Origin: Chryseobacterium indologenes
GTDB lineage: Bacteria > Bacteroidota > Bacteroidia > Flavobacteriales > Weeksellaceae
Direction of reading: 5' to 3'
DNA: 64,000 nucleotides
NCBI GenBank assembly: GCA_002439165.1
Contig: DJTE01000021.1
Coordinates: 1-64,000 of the forward strand
Below are positions 24,366 through 32,503 of the stretch, one piece after another. The stretch's first letter is position 1. The number at the start of each line of letters is the position of its first letter. The position numbers and the translations under genes are program-made. The notes below the pieces were generated by a model. The model saw only the letters and a program-made list of their open reading frames with translations. It was not told the DNA's origin and ran no database searches.

Positions 24366-26525
24366 ATGAATCCCAGAGTTTTAGAATTATTAAAGAATCC
24401 GAAAAATATTCAGTCAGAAGACCTGAACCTTCTGAAAGAAGAAATTCATGCCTTTCCATATGTTCAAAACATCAGGGCACTTCATTTATATGGAGTTCAC
24501 CTTTATGATCAGGAAAATTATCAGAAAGAGCTCTCCATAACCGCTGCGTATACCACAGATAAAAAGATCCTTTACCAGCTGATCAACGGGAAAATCCGTC
24601 CGGAAACCCAACCTGTTGAACAGGCAGAAGAGAAACCAGCTGAAAAACCAGCTGCAAAGCCGGCCCGTTTCGGGTACAAAGACAAAGCTTTTCCTCTCAA
24701 AAGACAAGAAACGACCGAGGAGCAGGCAAAAGAAAATAAAGAAGAAACACCAGCCTGTATGCTCAATACTCCTCAGGAAGTTACCCATATTTATGTAAAC
24801 GGAGAAAGAAACAGGATTCTGTTTGAAGGAGAAGAAAACTTCCTGAATGAAGAGCAGGCGGAAACCATAGATCTTGAATCCACCCTGGAATCAGGTACCC
24901 TGGTTACCCAGAAGACGGAATTTGTTTCAAATCCTATAAGCCTTATACAGGAACCGGTTCAGGAGAAGCCAGATACCGATACAGCCCGGGAAGAAAATAC
25001 TGAATTTACTCCTGAAGAAATTGTAAATCAGGATCAGCTTTCAGAAGCAAAAGAAAAAGAAGAGATCATTCAGGAAGATCATCTGAACTTTCATGAAATT
25101 GATCCTTTGGAACGTGTTGTTAATGAAGAAACTAATCCTGAATCGGCACACACGCTTTCCGGAGAACAAAAAGAAGAAATTGCTGAAATGGAAATGGGTG
25201 CGGAATTTACACCTGAAGAGATCATCAGCGAAGAGAAACCTTCAGAAGAAATAACAGAAGAAATAGAAGATCATACCGGTTTTCATGAAATAGAACCTTT
25301 GATACCGGACGCAGAAGAAAATGGAAATCCGGCTGTTGAGGACATCCGGTCTGAAACATCACAGGATACTTCAGCAGAGCAGGAAGATCCGGCTGAAATA
25401 AGCTTCCACGGAACAGACTCTTTCATGCCTGAGGTAAAAATTCAGCCTGTGAATACCGAAGAAACAGCAATGGCAGAAATTGCTCAGCCTGCTGTGAACA
25501 AGCATGAAGAAGAAATGAGACGTCTGATTGAAGAGGTCGAAAAGAAAATGAAGGAAACAAAACCTGCAGCCGAAATTACAGAGGAAGAACCTGAGGCAGA
25601 AGATCACGAGATCAGTTTTGCCGAAACACAGAACTTCCATTTCTGGTCAACAGGAAGCGATGAACCTAAATTAAAAGAAGAATCCGGATCAGAAGCCGTT
25701 ACAGAGAATATGGTTGAGAACGGGAATCCGGTAACTGTGCCAGCAGAAGTCCCTGCGGAAGAGACGGGAGAACCGGAAGTGGCTCCTGAAATCAATACAG
25801 CATGGAAACCGATGAGTGTAGATGCCCATGTTCCGGACTCCCTGATTGCTAAAGAAGTCATTTCTCCGGAAATTAAGATGGAGGATGTAGCTCAGGAACC
25901 GGTTCAGATTACTGAAGAAAAGCAGGAAAAAATTGATGAAGAGATAACTGCTGAAAGCTCTGTAAAAGAAACGGAAGCTGTTCAGGAAGAAAGAGAAGAA
26001 ATCGCGGAAACAGCTGAAAAAGAAGACCGTGAAACCATTTCTGAAGAACAGGCTCCGGTGATGAGTGTTTCATTTTTCGGATCAGATATCTCCAGCTTAC
26101 CCGGTGGTGAAACTAAAAACGAAACAGAAAAAGAAAAACCTGTACAGAATATAGAACAGGAACAGCCTGCTCTTGACAGTAATGTTCCAGGTTTTATCAA
26201 TACATGGCAAAGCTGGCTGAAAATTGACAGAACCGTTGAGATTGAAAAAGAAAAAACAGAGATCAAAGAAAAAGCGATCGAGACATTCATCGAAAACAAT
26301 CCGAGAATCAGTCAGTTAAAAGAAGAAAGTACCTATGTGGTTAAGGAAAGAAATGATGATATTTCCCACCTGATGACAGAAACCCTGGCCAATCTTTATC
26401 TTGAGCAGAAGCTGTACAGTAAAGCCATTAAAGCATTTGGAATTTTAAAGAAAAAACACCCCGAGAAAGCAGAATATTTTGATGCTAAAATCAAGGAGGT
26501 CAATGATATTAAAAGCGGTAAATAA
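24366..26525 (+). CDS. Large acidic repeat protein, unknown function
   Basis: A 719-residue cytosolic-looking protein. Residues 1-80 are helical; residues ~85-590 are low-complexity and very rich in Glu, with drifting repeats: 'EFTPEEI' occurs twice, 'FHEIDPL'/'FHEIEPL' twice, and 'ISFHGTDSF', 'ISFAETQNF' and 'SVSFFGSDI' are related motifs. The last ~110 residues ('VPGFINTWQSWLKI', 'ISHLMTETLANLYLEQ', 'KAIKAFGILKKKHPEKA') form a conserved TPR-like helical end seen in the same gene position in other flavobacteria (memory). It could be a disordered scaffold with short binding motifs ending in a folded domain. It begins 1 nt after lptE. Confidence 0.7.
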   Translation: MNPRVLELLKNPKNIQSEDLNLLKEEIHAFPYVQNIRALHLYGVHLYDQENYQKELSITAAYTTDKKILYQLINGKIRPETQPVEQAEEKPAEKPAAKPARFGYKDKAFPLKRQETTEEQAKENKEETPACMLNTPQEVTHIYVNGERNRILFEGEENFLNEEQAETIDLESTLESGTLVTQKTEFVSNPISLIQEPVQEKPDTDTAREENTEFTPEEIVNQDQLSEAKEKEEIIQEDHLNFHEIDPLERVVNEETNPESAHTLSGEQKEEIAEMEMGAEFTPEEIISEEKPSEEITEEIEDHTGFHEIEPLIPDAEENGNPAVEDIRSETSQDTSAEQEDPAEISFHGTDSFMPEVKIQPVNTEETAMAEIAQPAVNKHEEEMRRLIEEVEKKMKETKPAAEITEEEPEAEDHEISFAETQNFHFWSTGSDEPKLKEESGSEAVTENMVENGNPVTVPAEVPAEETGEPEVAPEINTAWKPMSVDAHVPDSLIAKEVISPEIKMEDVAQEPVQITEEKQEKIDEEITAESSVKETEAVQEEREEIAETAEKEDRETISEEQAPVMSVSFFGSDISSLPGGETKNETEKEKPVQNIEQEQPALDSNVPGFINTWQSWLKIDRTVEIEKEKTEIKEKAIETFIENNPRISQLKEESTYVVKERNDDISHLMTETLANLYLEQKLYSKAIKAFGILKKKHPEKAEYFDAKIKEVNDIKSGK

Positions 26526-27635
26526 ATGACCGTACGACTGGTATGTATTGTTCTGCTGTGCTTTCTCTCCTTTTCATCGGCTCAGGTCAGGCTTGATGAA
26601 GAATTCCCTGTCAGTACACTTCAATATACAATGGTGCTTCCGGTAAAGCATTTGAGTGAAGAAGCTGTGATTACCAGATTAAATGAGATGCCTCAGGCAA
26701 AGTCCGTACTAAGCCACGGATGGGCATCAACAGGGTCGTCTTTTAATTCCTTTAAAGAAATTGTAGGATCAGCATTTTTTGATAAGATCAATAAAACAAA
26801 AGATAAAAACTGTAATTTTTCCGTTTCCGTAGTAGCGGCCTATAATAAAGGCAGCTTTGAGGTTGAAATAACCGCTCAGTCTTTTGATAGATTTCTATCA
26901 GGCGGAAGGCCCCAGTCCCAAAGTGATGCAGAACATCTCGCCTATTATCAGAAAATGACAAAAGAGTTTATTCCGTTGATCACAGAGTATCTCACCGGGA
27001 AAAAGACCATTCAGGAAAATCATGATGAAATGCTGAACCATGCGGCGGATCTTACTGCAGAAGGAAAAACACCGGACGCTTTAAAGATTTACAGCAAAGT
27101 ACTGGCTTCAGATCCAGATAATTCCCTGGCTCTTTTTAATAAAGCCCACGCTTTATTCTCATTGAAAAAATACACCGAAGCACTGAATATCATCCGTACA
27201 GCAGAGAAAAGCAAAAATGCATCCGGTTTCGATGTTATAGCCTATAAAAACCTGAAAATTCAGATACTCATTGTTACAAGTCAGAATGAAAAGGCACTCT
27301 CGGAAATTAATAAAATAGGAAAAGACTTTCACAATACAGATCCGGAAAAGATCTTTGAAGCGGCTAAAGATGATAAAGGAGAAGTATTTTTTGTTCCCTC
27401 TGAAAAAACAGAATTATTTTTAAGATGTGCAGGATATCTTCTTATGCTCAACAGAAAAAAAGAAGCCCTCAATGTTCTGAAGAAGTATGAAGAACTGATT
27501 CCTGATCATAACAGAATCCTTTTAAGCAGGTTGTTTTCCTACTATTGTCAGCTGAAATTAACTGAAGATGCGGAAAGAATCCGACTGTTAATTGCCAAAG
27601 ATGATCCTTCATCAGACCTGAAATGCAAGGGCTAA
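26526..27635 (+). CDS. Exported TPR protein
   Basis: A 369-residue protein whose ATG follows the previous stop codon without a gap. It has a signal peptide (…LCFLSFSSAQ, cleaved near residue 19), an N-terminal alpha/beta region of about 150 residues, then TPR helix pairs ('HAADLTAEGKTPDALKIYSK', 'LALFNKAHALFSLKKYTEAL') and further helices. Its function is unknown; a periplasmic scaffold is the natural reading. Its stop codon overlaps the stop of the convergent DUF4126 gene. Confidence 0.72.
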   Translation: MTVRLVCIVLLCFLSFSSAQVRLDEEFPVSTLQYTMVLPVKHLSEEAVITRLNEMPQAKSVLSHGWASTGSSFNSFKEIVGSAFFDKINKTKDKNCNFSVSVVAAYNKGSFEVEITAQSFDRFLSGGRPQSQSDAEHLAYYQKMTKEFIPLITEYLTGKKTIQENHDEMLNHAADLTAEGKTPDALKIYSKVLASDPDNSLALFNKAHALFSLKKYTEALNIIRTAEKSKNASGFDVIAYKNLKIQILIVTSQNEKALSEINKIGKDFHNTDPEKIFEAAKDDKGEVFFVPSEKTELFLRCAGYLLMLNRKKEALNVLKKYEELIPDHNRILLSRLFSYYCQLKLTEDAERIRLLIAKDDPSSDLKCKG

Positions 27636-28237
27636 GGCTCTGTACGGATTTTCCGAAGTTTTCGCCACGCTTTACGTCCATACACAACAACCAGGATAAT
27701 AAGGATCACGGCACAAACCGCTGCAACAAAAGGGGCAGCCATCGCCAGTACGGACATAATACCTGCTCCTGCTGTTTCAGTAGTTCCCACCACAGAATTT
27801 CCCAGTCCGCCTGTTGTCGCTGTGGAAGCCGCCCGGATTCCGGCAAAGCCAGAACTGATCGTTGCTGCCGTTCCGCCTCCTGCAATTAATGCCAGAGCCC
27901 ATTGCGGAAATGTTCCCAGATCGGCAAACTGACTGGCAAATAATATCGATCCGGCTACTGTGGCCATAGGAACCGAAATCGTATCCAGCAAATGATCCAC
28001 AAACGGAATATAATAAGCTAAAATCTCAGCAACAGTAGCAATACCGGTTGTAATTAAAGCAGGAAGACCGGAAAGCCATTCAAAATTTTCACTCATCGGG
28101 ATCCAGTGAAGGTAGGAAGCGAGACTTACCGCAAACATGGGGAGAAATACCCTGAAACCTGTCGCAGCAGCAAGCCCGATGCCGATAAAAGCACTCAGAA
28201 CATAAGAAAAATAGGGAATGTTGTCTAACATATTCAT
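27632..28237 (-). CDS. DUF4126 membrane protein
   Basis: A 201-residue membrane protein starting MNMLDNIPYFSY (ATG at 28235-28237; a frame extending to 28294 adds an unlikely leader). It has an early 'AAATGFRVFLPMFAVSLAS' helix, the pair 'ALIAGGGTAATISSGFAGIRA', then a long final helix and a basic tail. These match the DUF4126 family, whose function is unknown. Its stop codon shares bases with the stop of the convergent TPR gene, leaving no room for a terminator between them. Confidence 0.8.
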   Translation of the reverse strand: MNMLDNIPYFSYVLSAFIGIGLAAATGFRVFLPMFAVSLASYLHWIPMSENFEWLSGLPALITTGIATVAEILAYYIPFVDHLLDTISVPMATVAGSILFASQFADLGTFPQWALALIAGGGTAATISSGFAGIRAASTATTGGLGNSVVGTTETAGAGIMSVLAMAAPFVAAVCAVILIILVVVYGRKAWRKLRKIRTEP

Positions 28238-28466
28238 TTTCAGATTTATTGTTTTCCCTAAAGTTACAAAAACCAAAGCATAAATTGTGCTCATCTGTTT
28301 TTTATCTCCGATAAAATTTTACACTGCGGATACATGGGAATCAGAGCATTTCATCTTATGCGAACTTCTATGTGCAAAGTATTTAATCTTAAAAAAATAA
28401 CTTAAGCGTAAAAACTTTTGCTCCTTTTGCGATTAAAAAAACCGGTCTTTCAGATTTAACAGCCCA

Positions 28467-28841
28467 TTAAGGCTTTTTCTGCATCTGGCATAGCTTAATA
28501 AACTCCGCCTCAACATCCTGAAATTTTAGCGGCATTTCCGGAGAAGCCCAGAACAGCATAGCCATCGTTTTTTCGCCAAAAGAATTTTTAAACAGGTCTT
28601 TATTCAAACGGTAGCATTCCCTTAAAAGCCTTTTGATACGGTTTCTGTGTACAGCTCTTTTGAAATATTTTTTAGAAACGGAAACTCCCAATCTGGTACT
28701 TTCCACTGGCTGACCGGGCTTATCTTTCAGAATAATGATTCTGAGATGGCCGCAGCTTCTCCATTTACCTTTATCAAAAAGTAAAGAAATCTCAGTGTTT
28801 TTTTTGAGCTTTTCTGCTTTGGGGTATTTGAATGGCTGCAT
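28467..28841 (-). CDS. rnpA: Ribonuclease P protein component
   Basis: A 124-residue basic protein with the RnpA signature 'RLGVSVSKKYFKRAVHRNRI', continuing 'KRLLRECYR'. It is the protein subunit that helps the RNase P RNA trim the 5' leaders of tRNAs. Length fits. Unlike the common rpmH-rnpA order near the origin, it is the third gene of a tatD-tcdA-rnpA run and starts directly at the tcdA stop. Confidence 0.95.
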   Translation of the reverse strand: MQPFKYPKAEKLKKNTEISLLFDKGKWRSCGHLRIIILKDKPGQPVESTRLGVSVSKKYFKRAVHRNRIKRLLRECYRLNKDLFKNSFGEKTMAMLFWASPEMPLKFQDVEAEFIKLCQMQKKP

Positions 28842-29567
28842 TTAATCCTGTTTCACTAAATAATTGATCACCTCGGCCGCAGCATACAATCCGAAAATAG
28901 CCGGAATAAAGCTTATAGTACCGTAAAATGATTTTTTAAAATTGCTTCCGTCAGTCATTTTCAGGCTTTCCTCCTTCTGAAGCTCATTAGAAAACACACA
29001 CCTGAATCCTTTATGGATCTTTTCCTTTTTCAGTCTTTTTCTTACCTGTTTGGCGAGATAGCAGTTTTGTGTTTTACTGATGTCTCTTACCGTTACTTTA
29101 CTCGGATCGGTCTTTCCGCCGGCTCCCATAGAACTGATGATCTTGATCTTTCTTTTTCTGGCGGCCTTTATCAGACACAGTTTGGGAGTAACACTGTCGA
29201 TGCAGTCAAGAACATAATCAAATTTACCGGAATCAAGCACTTCATCCATTCTTTCAGGGTTGAGAAACTCGTTGATCTTGATGAGGTTAAGCTGAGGATT
29301 GATGTCCAGCAGTCTTTCCGCAACCACATCCACTTTATGCATTCCTACCGTGGAATGCAGGGCAGGAAGCTGTCTGTTGATATTCGTGATGTCTACGGTA
29401 TCACCGTCTACGGCGGTCATATTCCCGATACCGGCTCTCACCAGAAATTCTGCGGCAAATGATCCTACACCGCCCAATCCTACAACCAGAACATTCGCTT
29501 TACTCAGTTTTTCCAGTCCCTTTTCCTTGATCAGAAGCTCTGTTCTTTCCAGCCAGTATTTATCCAT
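28842..29567 (-). CDS. tcdA: tRNA threonylcarbamoyladenosine dehydratase
   Basis: A 241-residue ThiF/E1-like enzyme that cyclises t6A37 to ct6A in ANN-decoding tRNAs using ATP. It has the nucleotide-binding 'VLVVGLGGVGSFAAEFLVRAG', 'VDGDTVDITNINRQ' and the family's 'SSMGAGGKTDPSKV'. A hydrophobic C-terminal helix suggests membrane association, as in E. coli TcdA. It overlaps the tatD-like gene by 8 nt and abuts rnpA, so three genes with tRNA or nuclease roles share a transcript. Confidence 0.93.
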   Translation of the reverse strand: MDKYWLERTELLIKEKGLEKLSKANVLVVGLGGVGSFAAEFLVRAGIGNMTAVDGDTVDITNINRQLPALHSTVGMHKVDVVAERLLDINPQLNLIKINEFLNPERMDEVLDSGKFDYVLDCIDSVTPKLCLIKAARKRKIKIISSMGAGGKTDPSKVTVRDISKTQNCYLAKQVRKRLKKEKIHKGFRCVFSNELQKEESLKMTDGSNFKKSFYGTISFIPAIFGLYAAAEVINYLVKQD

Positions 29568-30189
29568 TTTTTATTGTGTATAAATTTTCTAAAATTTGTT
29601 CATTCAGCATTTCCAGTGAAATACCCTTTATTTCCGAGACTTTATGATACAGTTCTTCAATGTTAAAATCATCATTATCAGTCTCTAAGAAAATTTTATC
29701 CAAAGGTGCAGCCTTTAAAATATCCTGCAAAGATAAATGATACAAAACGGCTTTTCCAAAACTCAGATAAAAATTCCTGGCCAGCAGATCCTCTGCAATT
29801 CTCTTCTTTTTATTAAAACCATGAATGATCATTGCCTGTTCAGCATTCTTTTTAAAAGAAATCACCTCATAAAATTTTCTTACACAGTGGATGATAAGCG
29901 GCTTTCTGACCTCATTGGATAAACGGATCTGTTTTAAAAAAACTTTTTCCTGAATTTTCTGGGGAATAGGAACCATAGAATCCAGTCCGCACTCTCCAAT
30001 AGCAAAGCAGTTTTCTGAGATACAGGACTCCAGCCACCTGAATTGATCTTCCAGGGAATCCGCACCGATATCTTTAGGATGTATTCCTGCAGAAAAAGGA
30101 GTAGTCCGGAAATGAGCTCCCGGATCCAGATTATAGATCCCGTACGTAATACTTTCCTTATGGTGGTGAAAATCAAAAAAATCCATCAT
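29560..30189 (-). CDS. TatD-family metal-dependent hydrolase
   Basis: A 209-residue TIM-barrel amidohydrolase of the TatD group. Metal ligands visible are 'DFHHH' at the start, the Glu in 'AIGECGLD', His in 'PLIIHCVR', His in 'MIIHGF' and Asp in 'LETDND'. Relatives are Mg-dependent DNases or 3'-5' exonucleases. It is somewhat shorter than the ~260 residues usual for TatD. I start at ATG 30189; the TTG one codon upstream is not needed. It overlaps tcdA by 8 nt and leads the operon. Confidence 0.85.
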   Translation of the reverse strand: MMDFFDFHHHKESITYGIYNLDPGAHFRTTPFSAGIHPKDIGADSLEDQFRWLESCISENCFAIGECGLDSMVPIPQKIQEKVFLKQIRLSNEVRKPLIIHCVRKFYEVISFKKNAEQAMIIHGFNKKKRIAEDLLARNFYLSFGKAVLYHLSLQDILKAAPLDKIFLETDNDDFNIEELYHKVSEIKGISLEMLNEQILENLYTIKNG

Positions 30190-30228
30190 CAAAAATACGA
30201 TTATCCAGAAAATTAATTTAAAATTATT

Positions 30229-30240
30229 AAACGAACGTTT
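30229..30240. promoter_or_regulatory. Palindrome upstream of the TetR-family gene
   Basis: AAACG-AA-CGTTT, a dyad with a 2-nt centre, 22 nt upstream of a -7-like box (TAACTTTA, 30262-30269) and 46 nt before the regulator's ATG. It also lies 40 nt before the divergent tatD-like start. Its position suits an autoregulatory operator of the adjacent TetR protein. Confidence 0.45.
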
Positions 30241-30285
30241 ATAAATCTGTTAAAAATTTCTTAACTTTACTCAAAGTGCATCTCA

Positions 30286-30915
30286 ATGAGAAAAAAATTT
30301 ACAGAAAAACAGATTCACATACTGGACATTGCTGAAGAACTGATTGCAAAAAAAGGATACGAAGGAACTTCTGTAAGAGATATCTGTTCCAAGGCCAACA
30401 TCAATGTAGCGATGATTTCCTACTACTTCGGTTCCAAAGAAAAAATGATGTCTTATCTCTATCAGTACAGGGTGCTGAAGACCAGAGAGAACTTTTCGGA
30501 ATTTGCAGATACCATTAAGGAAGGAAAACCGGAAATGCAGATGCGCGAAATGATCAAATATATTGTTTCCCAGCTATTCCGGTACAACTATTTTCATGGT
30601 TTTGTTACCCAGGAACTGAGACATACCGATAATTTAAAAGACGAACTGCTGGATTTCTATCAGCTTTTTGTGAAAAAACTCGATGAGGTGATCAAAAAAG
30701 GAGTGGCTTCAGGAGTCTTTACCTTTACCCCGAAACCTGAAGATATTCTTACGATGATTATCGGTTCTACCTTATTTGTGATCCGGAACAAAAATTTCTA
30801 TGAGCTGTATGTACCGAGTAAAAATGAGGAGGCTTACGCCAAAGAAGCAGAGAAAAAAGTAAGAATGAATCTTTTACTCAGTGTTTTTGCCATTTTGGGA
30901 TACGCTGCAGACTAA
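30286..30915 (+). CDS. TetR/AcrR-family transcriptional regulator
   Basis: A 209-residue repressor with the N-terminal TetR helix-turn-helix ('ILDIAEELIAKKGYEGTSVR', 'INVAMISYYFGSKEKM') and a helical ligand-binding domain. The ligand is unknown. It sits alone between the divergent tatD operon and bamD; a small palindrome (30229-30240) in the shared upstream region may be its operator. No efflux pump or enzyme gene is adjacent, so the target genes cannot be guessed from here. Confidence 0.9.
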   Translation: MRKKFTEKQIHILDIAEELIAKKGYEGTSVRDICSKANINVAMISYYFGSKEKMMSYLYQYRVLKTRENFSEFADTIKEGKPEMQMREMIKYIVSQLFRYNYFHGFVTQELRHTDNLKDELLDFYQLFVKKLDEVIKKGVASGVFTFTPKPEDILTMIIGSTLFVIRNKNFYELYVPSKNEEAYAKEAEKKVRMNLLLSVFAILGYAAD

Positions 30916-30962
30916 AATTACGTTAAATATTCATAAAAAAAAATCTATTGGCAAAAAAGTTA

Positions 30963-30970
30963 TATTTTTG
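30963..30970 (+). promoter_or_regulatory. -7 box upstream of bamD
   Basis: TATTTTTG, a full TAnnTTTG match, about 50 nt before the bamD start. It probably drives the bamD-rpoZ pair. Confidence 0.6.
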
Positions 30971-31018
30971 CAAATTAGTAAATCGGCTGTATAATCCGAA
31001 AACTGTTGAATTTTTTAT

Positions 31019-32014
31019 ATGAAAAAATATATTTTAGGCCTTTTTGCAGTAGCAGTGGTTTCATCATGCATAAGCCAGCAGGAAAGAGCCATGAGAAGTG
31101 CTGACAAGAATTTTATATTAAAAGCAGCTAATGAAAATTTCGCCAAAAAGAAGTGGAAGAATGCATTGGCCCTTTACGACAGACTGACTAACCTTGTGGC
31201 GGGAACGGATGATTTCCCTAACGTAGGTTTCAATACCGCCTATGCCAATTATTACGATAAAAACTATAAGCTGGCAGGGCATCAGTTTAAGAATTTTGCC
31301 GTAAACTTCTCTAAAGATCCAAGAGCCGAGGAAGCTGCCTATATGTCTGCATTATGCTACTATGAAGGTTCTATGGATTATAACCTCGACCAGTCAACTA
31401 CCGAAACGGCGATCAATGAACTGCAGGATTTCCTCACCAATTATCCCAATTCGGAAAGATCTAAAAATATCGGACAGCTTATTGATGAGCTGACTTATAA
31501 ATTAGAATTCAAAGCCTATGAAAATGCAAAACAGTATTTCAAAATGGGTGATTATAAAGCTGCTAATGTAGCACTGGATAATGTGCTGGAAGACTTTCCA
31601 AGTACAAAACTCCGTCCGAAAATTTATGATTATATCATGAAATCCCGGTACGAGCTGGCAACGAAGTCAGTATATAGCCTTAAAGATGAACGTATTGAAA
31701 GTGCCCTTTCCTATACCAAAATGGTAGAAAAAGAGCTTCCGGATACAGAATATGCAAAAACAGCAGCAGATCTCAGAGTAAAACTTGAAAGAGAAAAACG
31801 GAATTTCGTAGTTGTGAAAAAAGAGACGGAGGCAAGACTGGCAACCCTGACTGAAAAGCAGAAAAGAGAAGCCGCCAGAATGGAAGCAAAGAATAAAACA
31901 GACCAGCAGATCAAAGATCAGATCAGCAATGAAAAGAAAGCAATGCAGATCCAGAGGGACAGTGCGGCACTTCAGACCCCTCCTCCGGCAGCTACTTTCA
32001 AAATTCAAAGATAA
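31019..32014 (+). CDS. bamD: Outer-membrane assembly lipoprotein BamD
   Basis: A 331-residue lipoprotein (lipobox …VVSSC17) with five TPR-like repeats, such as 'NENFAKKKWKNALALYDRLT', 'AAYMSALCYYEG' and 'AKQYFKMGDYKAANVALDNV'. It is part of the BAM complex, which folds beta-barrels into the outer membrane, and is essential in most species. A charged coiled-coil extension of ~80 residues ('LATLTEKQKREAARMEAK' and on) ending in a Pro-rich tail is longer than in E. coli BamD and appears typical of flavobacteria (memory). It is followed by rpoZ after 41 nt. Confidence 0.93.
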   Translation: MKKYILGLFAVAVVSSCISQQERAMRSADKNFILKAANENFAKKKWKNALALYDRLTNLVAGTDDFPNVGFNTAYANYYDKNYKLAGHQFKNFAVNFSKDPRAEEAAYMSALCYYEGSMDYNLDQSTTETAINELQDFLTNYPNSERSKNIGQLIDELTYKLEFKAYENAKQYFKMGDYKAANVALDNVLEDFPSTKLRPKIYDYIMKSRYELATKSVYSLKDERIESALSYTKMVEKELPDTEYAKTAADLRVKLEREKRNFVVVKKETEARLATLTEKQKREAARMEAKNKTDQQIKDQISNEKKAMQIQRDSAALQTPPPAATFKIQR

Positions 32015-32055
32015 TTCGTAAATTTGCCATCTTAAAATAAAATAATTTTCTCAAA

Positions 32056-32379
32056 ATGAGTGTAAAAGATACAAAAGCAGAAGTAAATACAATTACTTAC
32101 GATAAAGATAAGATTGAAGATAAAGTAGGTTCAATCTATGAAGCTATTGTTATCATGGGAAAGAGAGCAGAACAGATCAATGCAGAGATCCGTACGGAAC
32201 TTCACAATAAACTTGATGAGTTCGCTGTTCACAATTCTACATTAGAAGAGGTTTTCGAAAACAGAGAACAGATTGAGATCTCCAAGCATTACGAAAAGCT
32301 TCCAAAACCAACTTCAATTGCTATTGAAGAGTGGCTAAACGAAGATATCTATTTCAGAAAGACAGAAGACAGAAAATAG
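32056..32379 (+). CDS. rpoZ: RNA polymerase subunit omega
   Basis: A 107-residue RpoZ/Rpb6-type protein. The key stretch 'IYEAIVIMGKRAEQINAEIR' matches the conserved helix that clamps the beta' subunit. Bacteroidota omega is longer than the E. coli protein and ends in an acidic-basic tail, as here. It lies between bamD and coaBC, the usual Flavobacteriia order. A perfect 10-bp hairpin follows at 32402-32436. Confidence 0.9.
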   Translation: MSVKDTKAEVNTITYDKDKIEDKVGSIYEAIVIMGKRAEQINAEIRTELHNKLDEFAVHNSTLEEVFENREQIEISKHYEKLPKPTSIAIEEWLNEDIYFRKTEDRK

Positions 32380-32401
32380 TCATTTGTGTTTTTTATATAT
32401 G

Positions 32402-32436
32402 AAGGTCATAAGGGAATTCTTTTCTTTTATGACCTT
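32402..32436 (+). terminator. Hairpin after rpoZ, possible terminator
   Basis: AAGGTCATAA and TTATGACCTT form a perfect 10-bp stem around a 15-nt loop. The tail (TGTCGTTG) is not T-rich, so it may be a processing or stability hairpin. Confidence 0.45.
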
Positions 32437-32503
32437 TGTCGTTGCATAAACCGTCTTTGTGCGAAAAAATAAGTAATTTAGTGATTCAAAAAATTAAAAC
32501 TAA

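Noticed and set aside
30190..30197. TATTTTTG on the minus strand before the tatD-like gene
   Set aside because: It touches the start codon, so transcription would begin inside the reading frame; the resemblance is probably chance.
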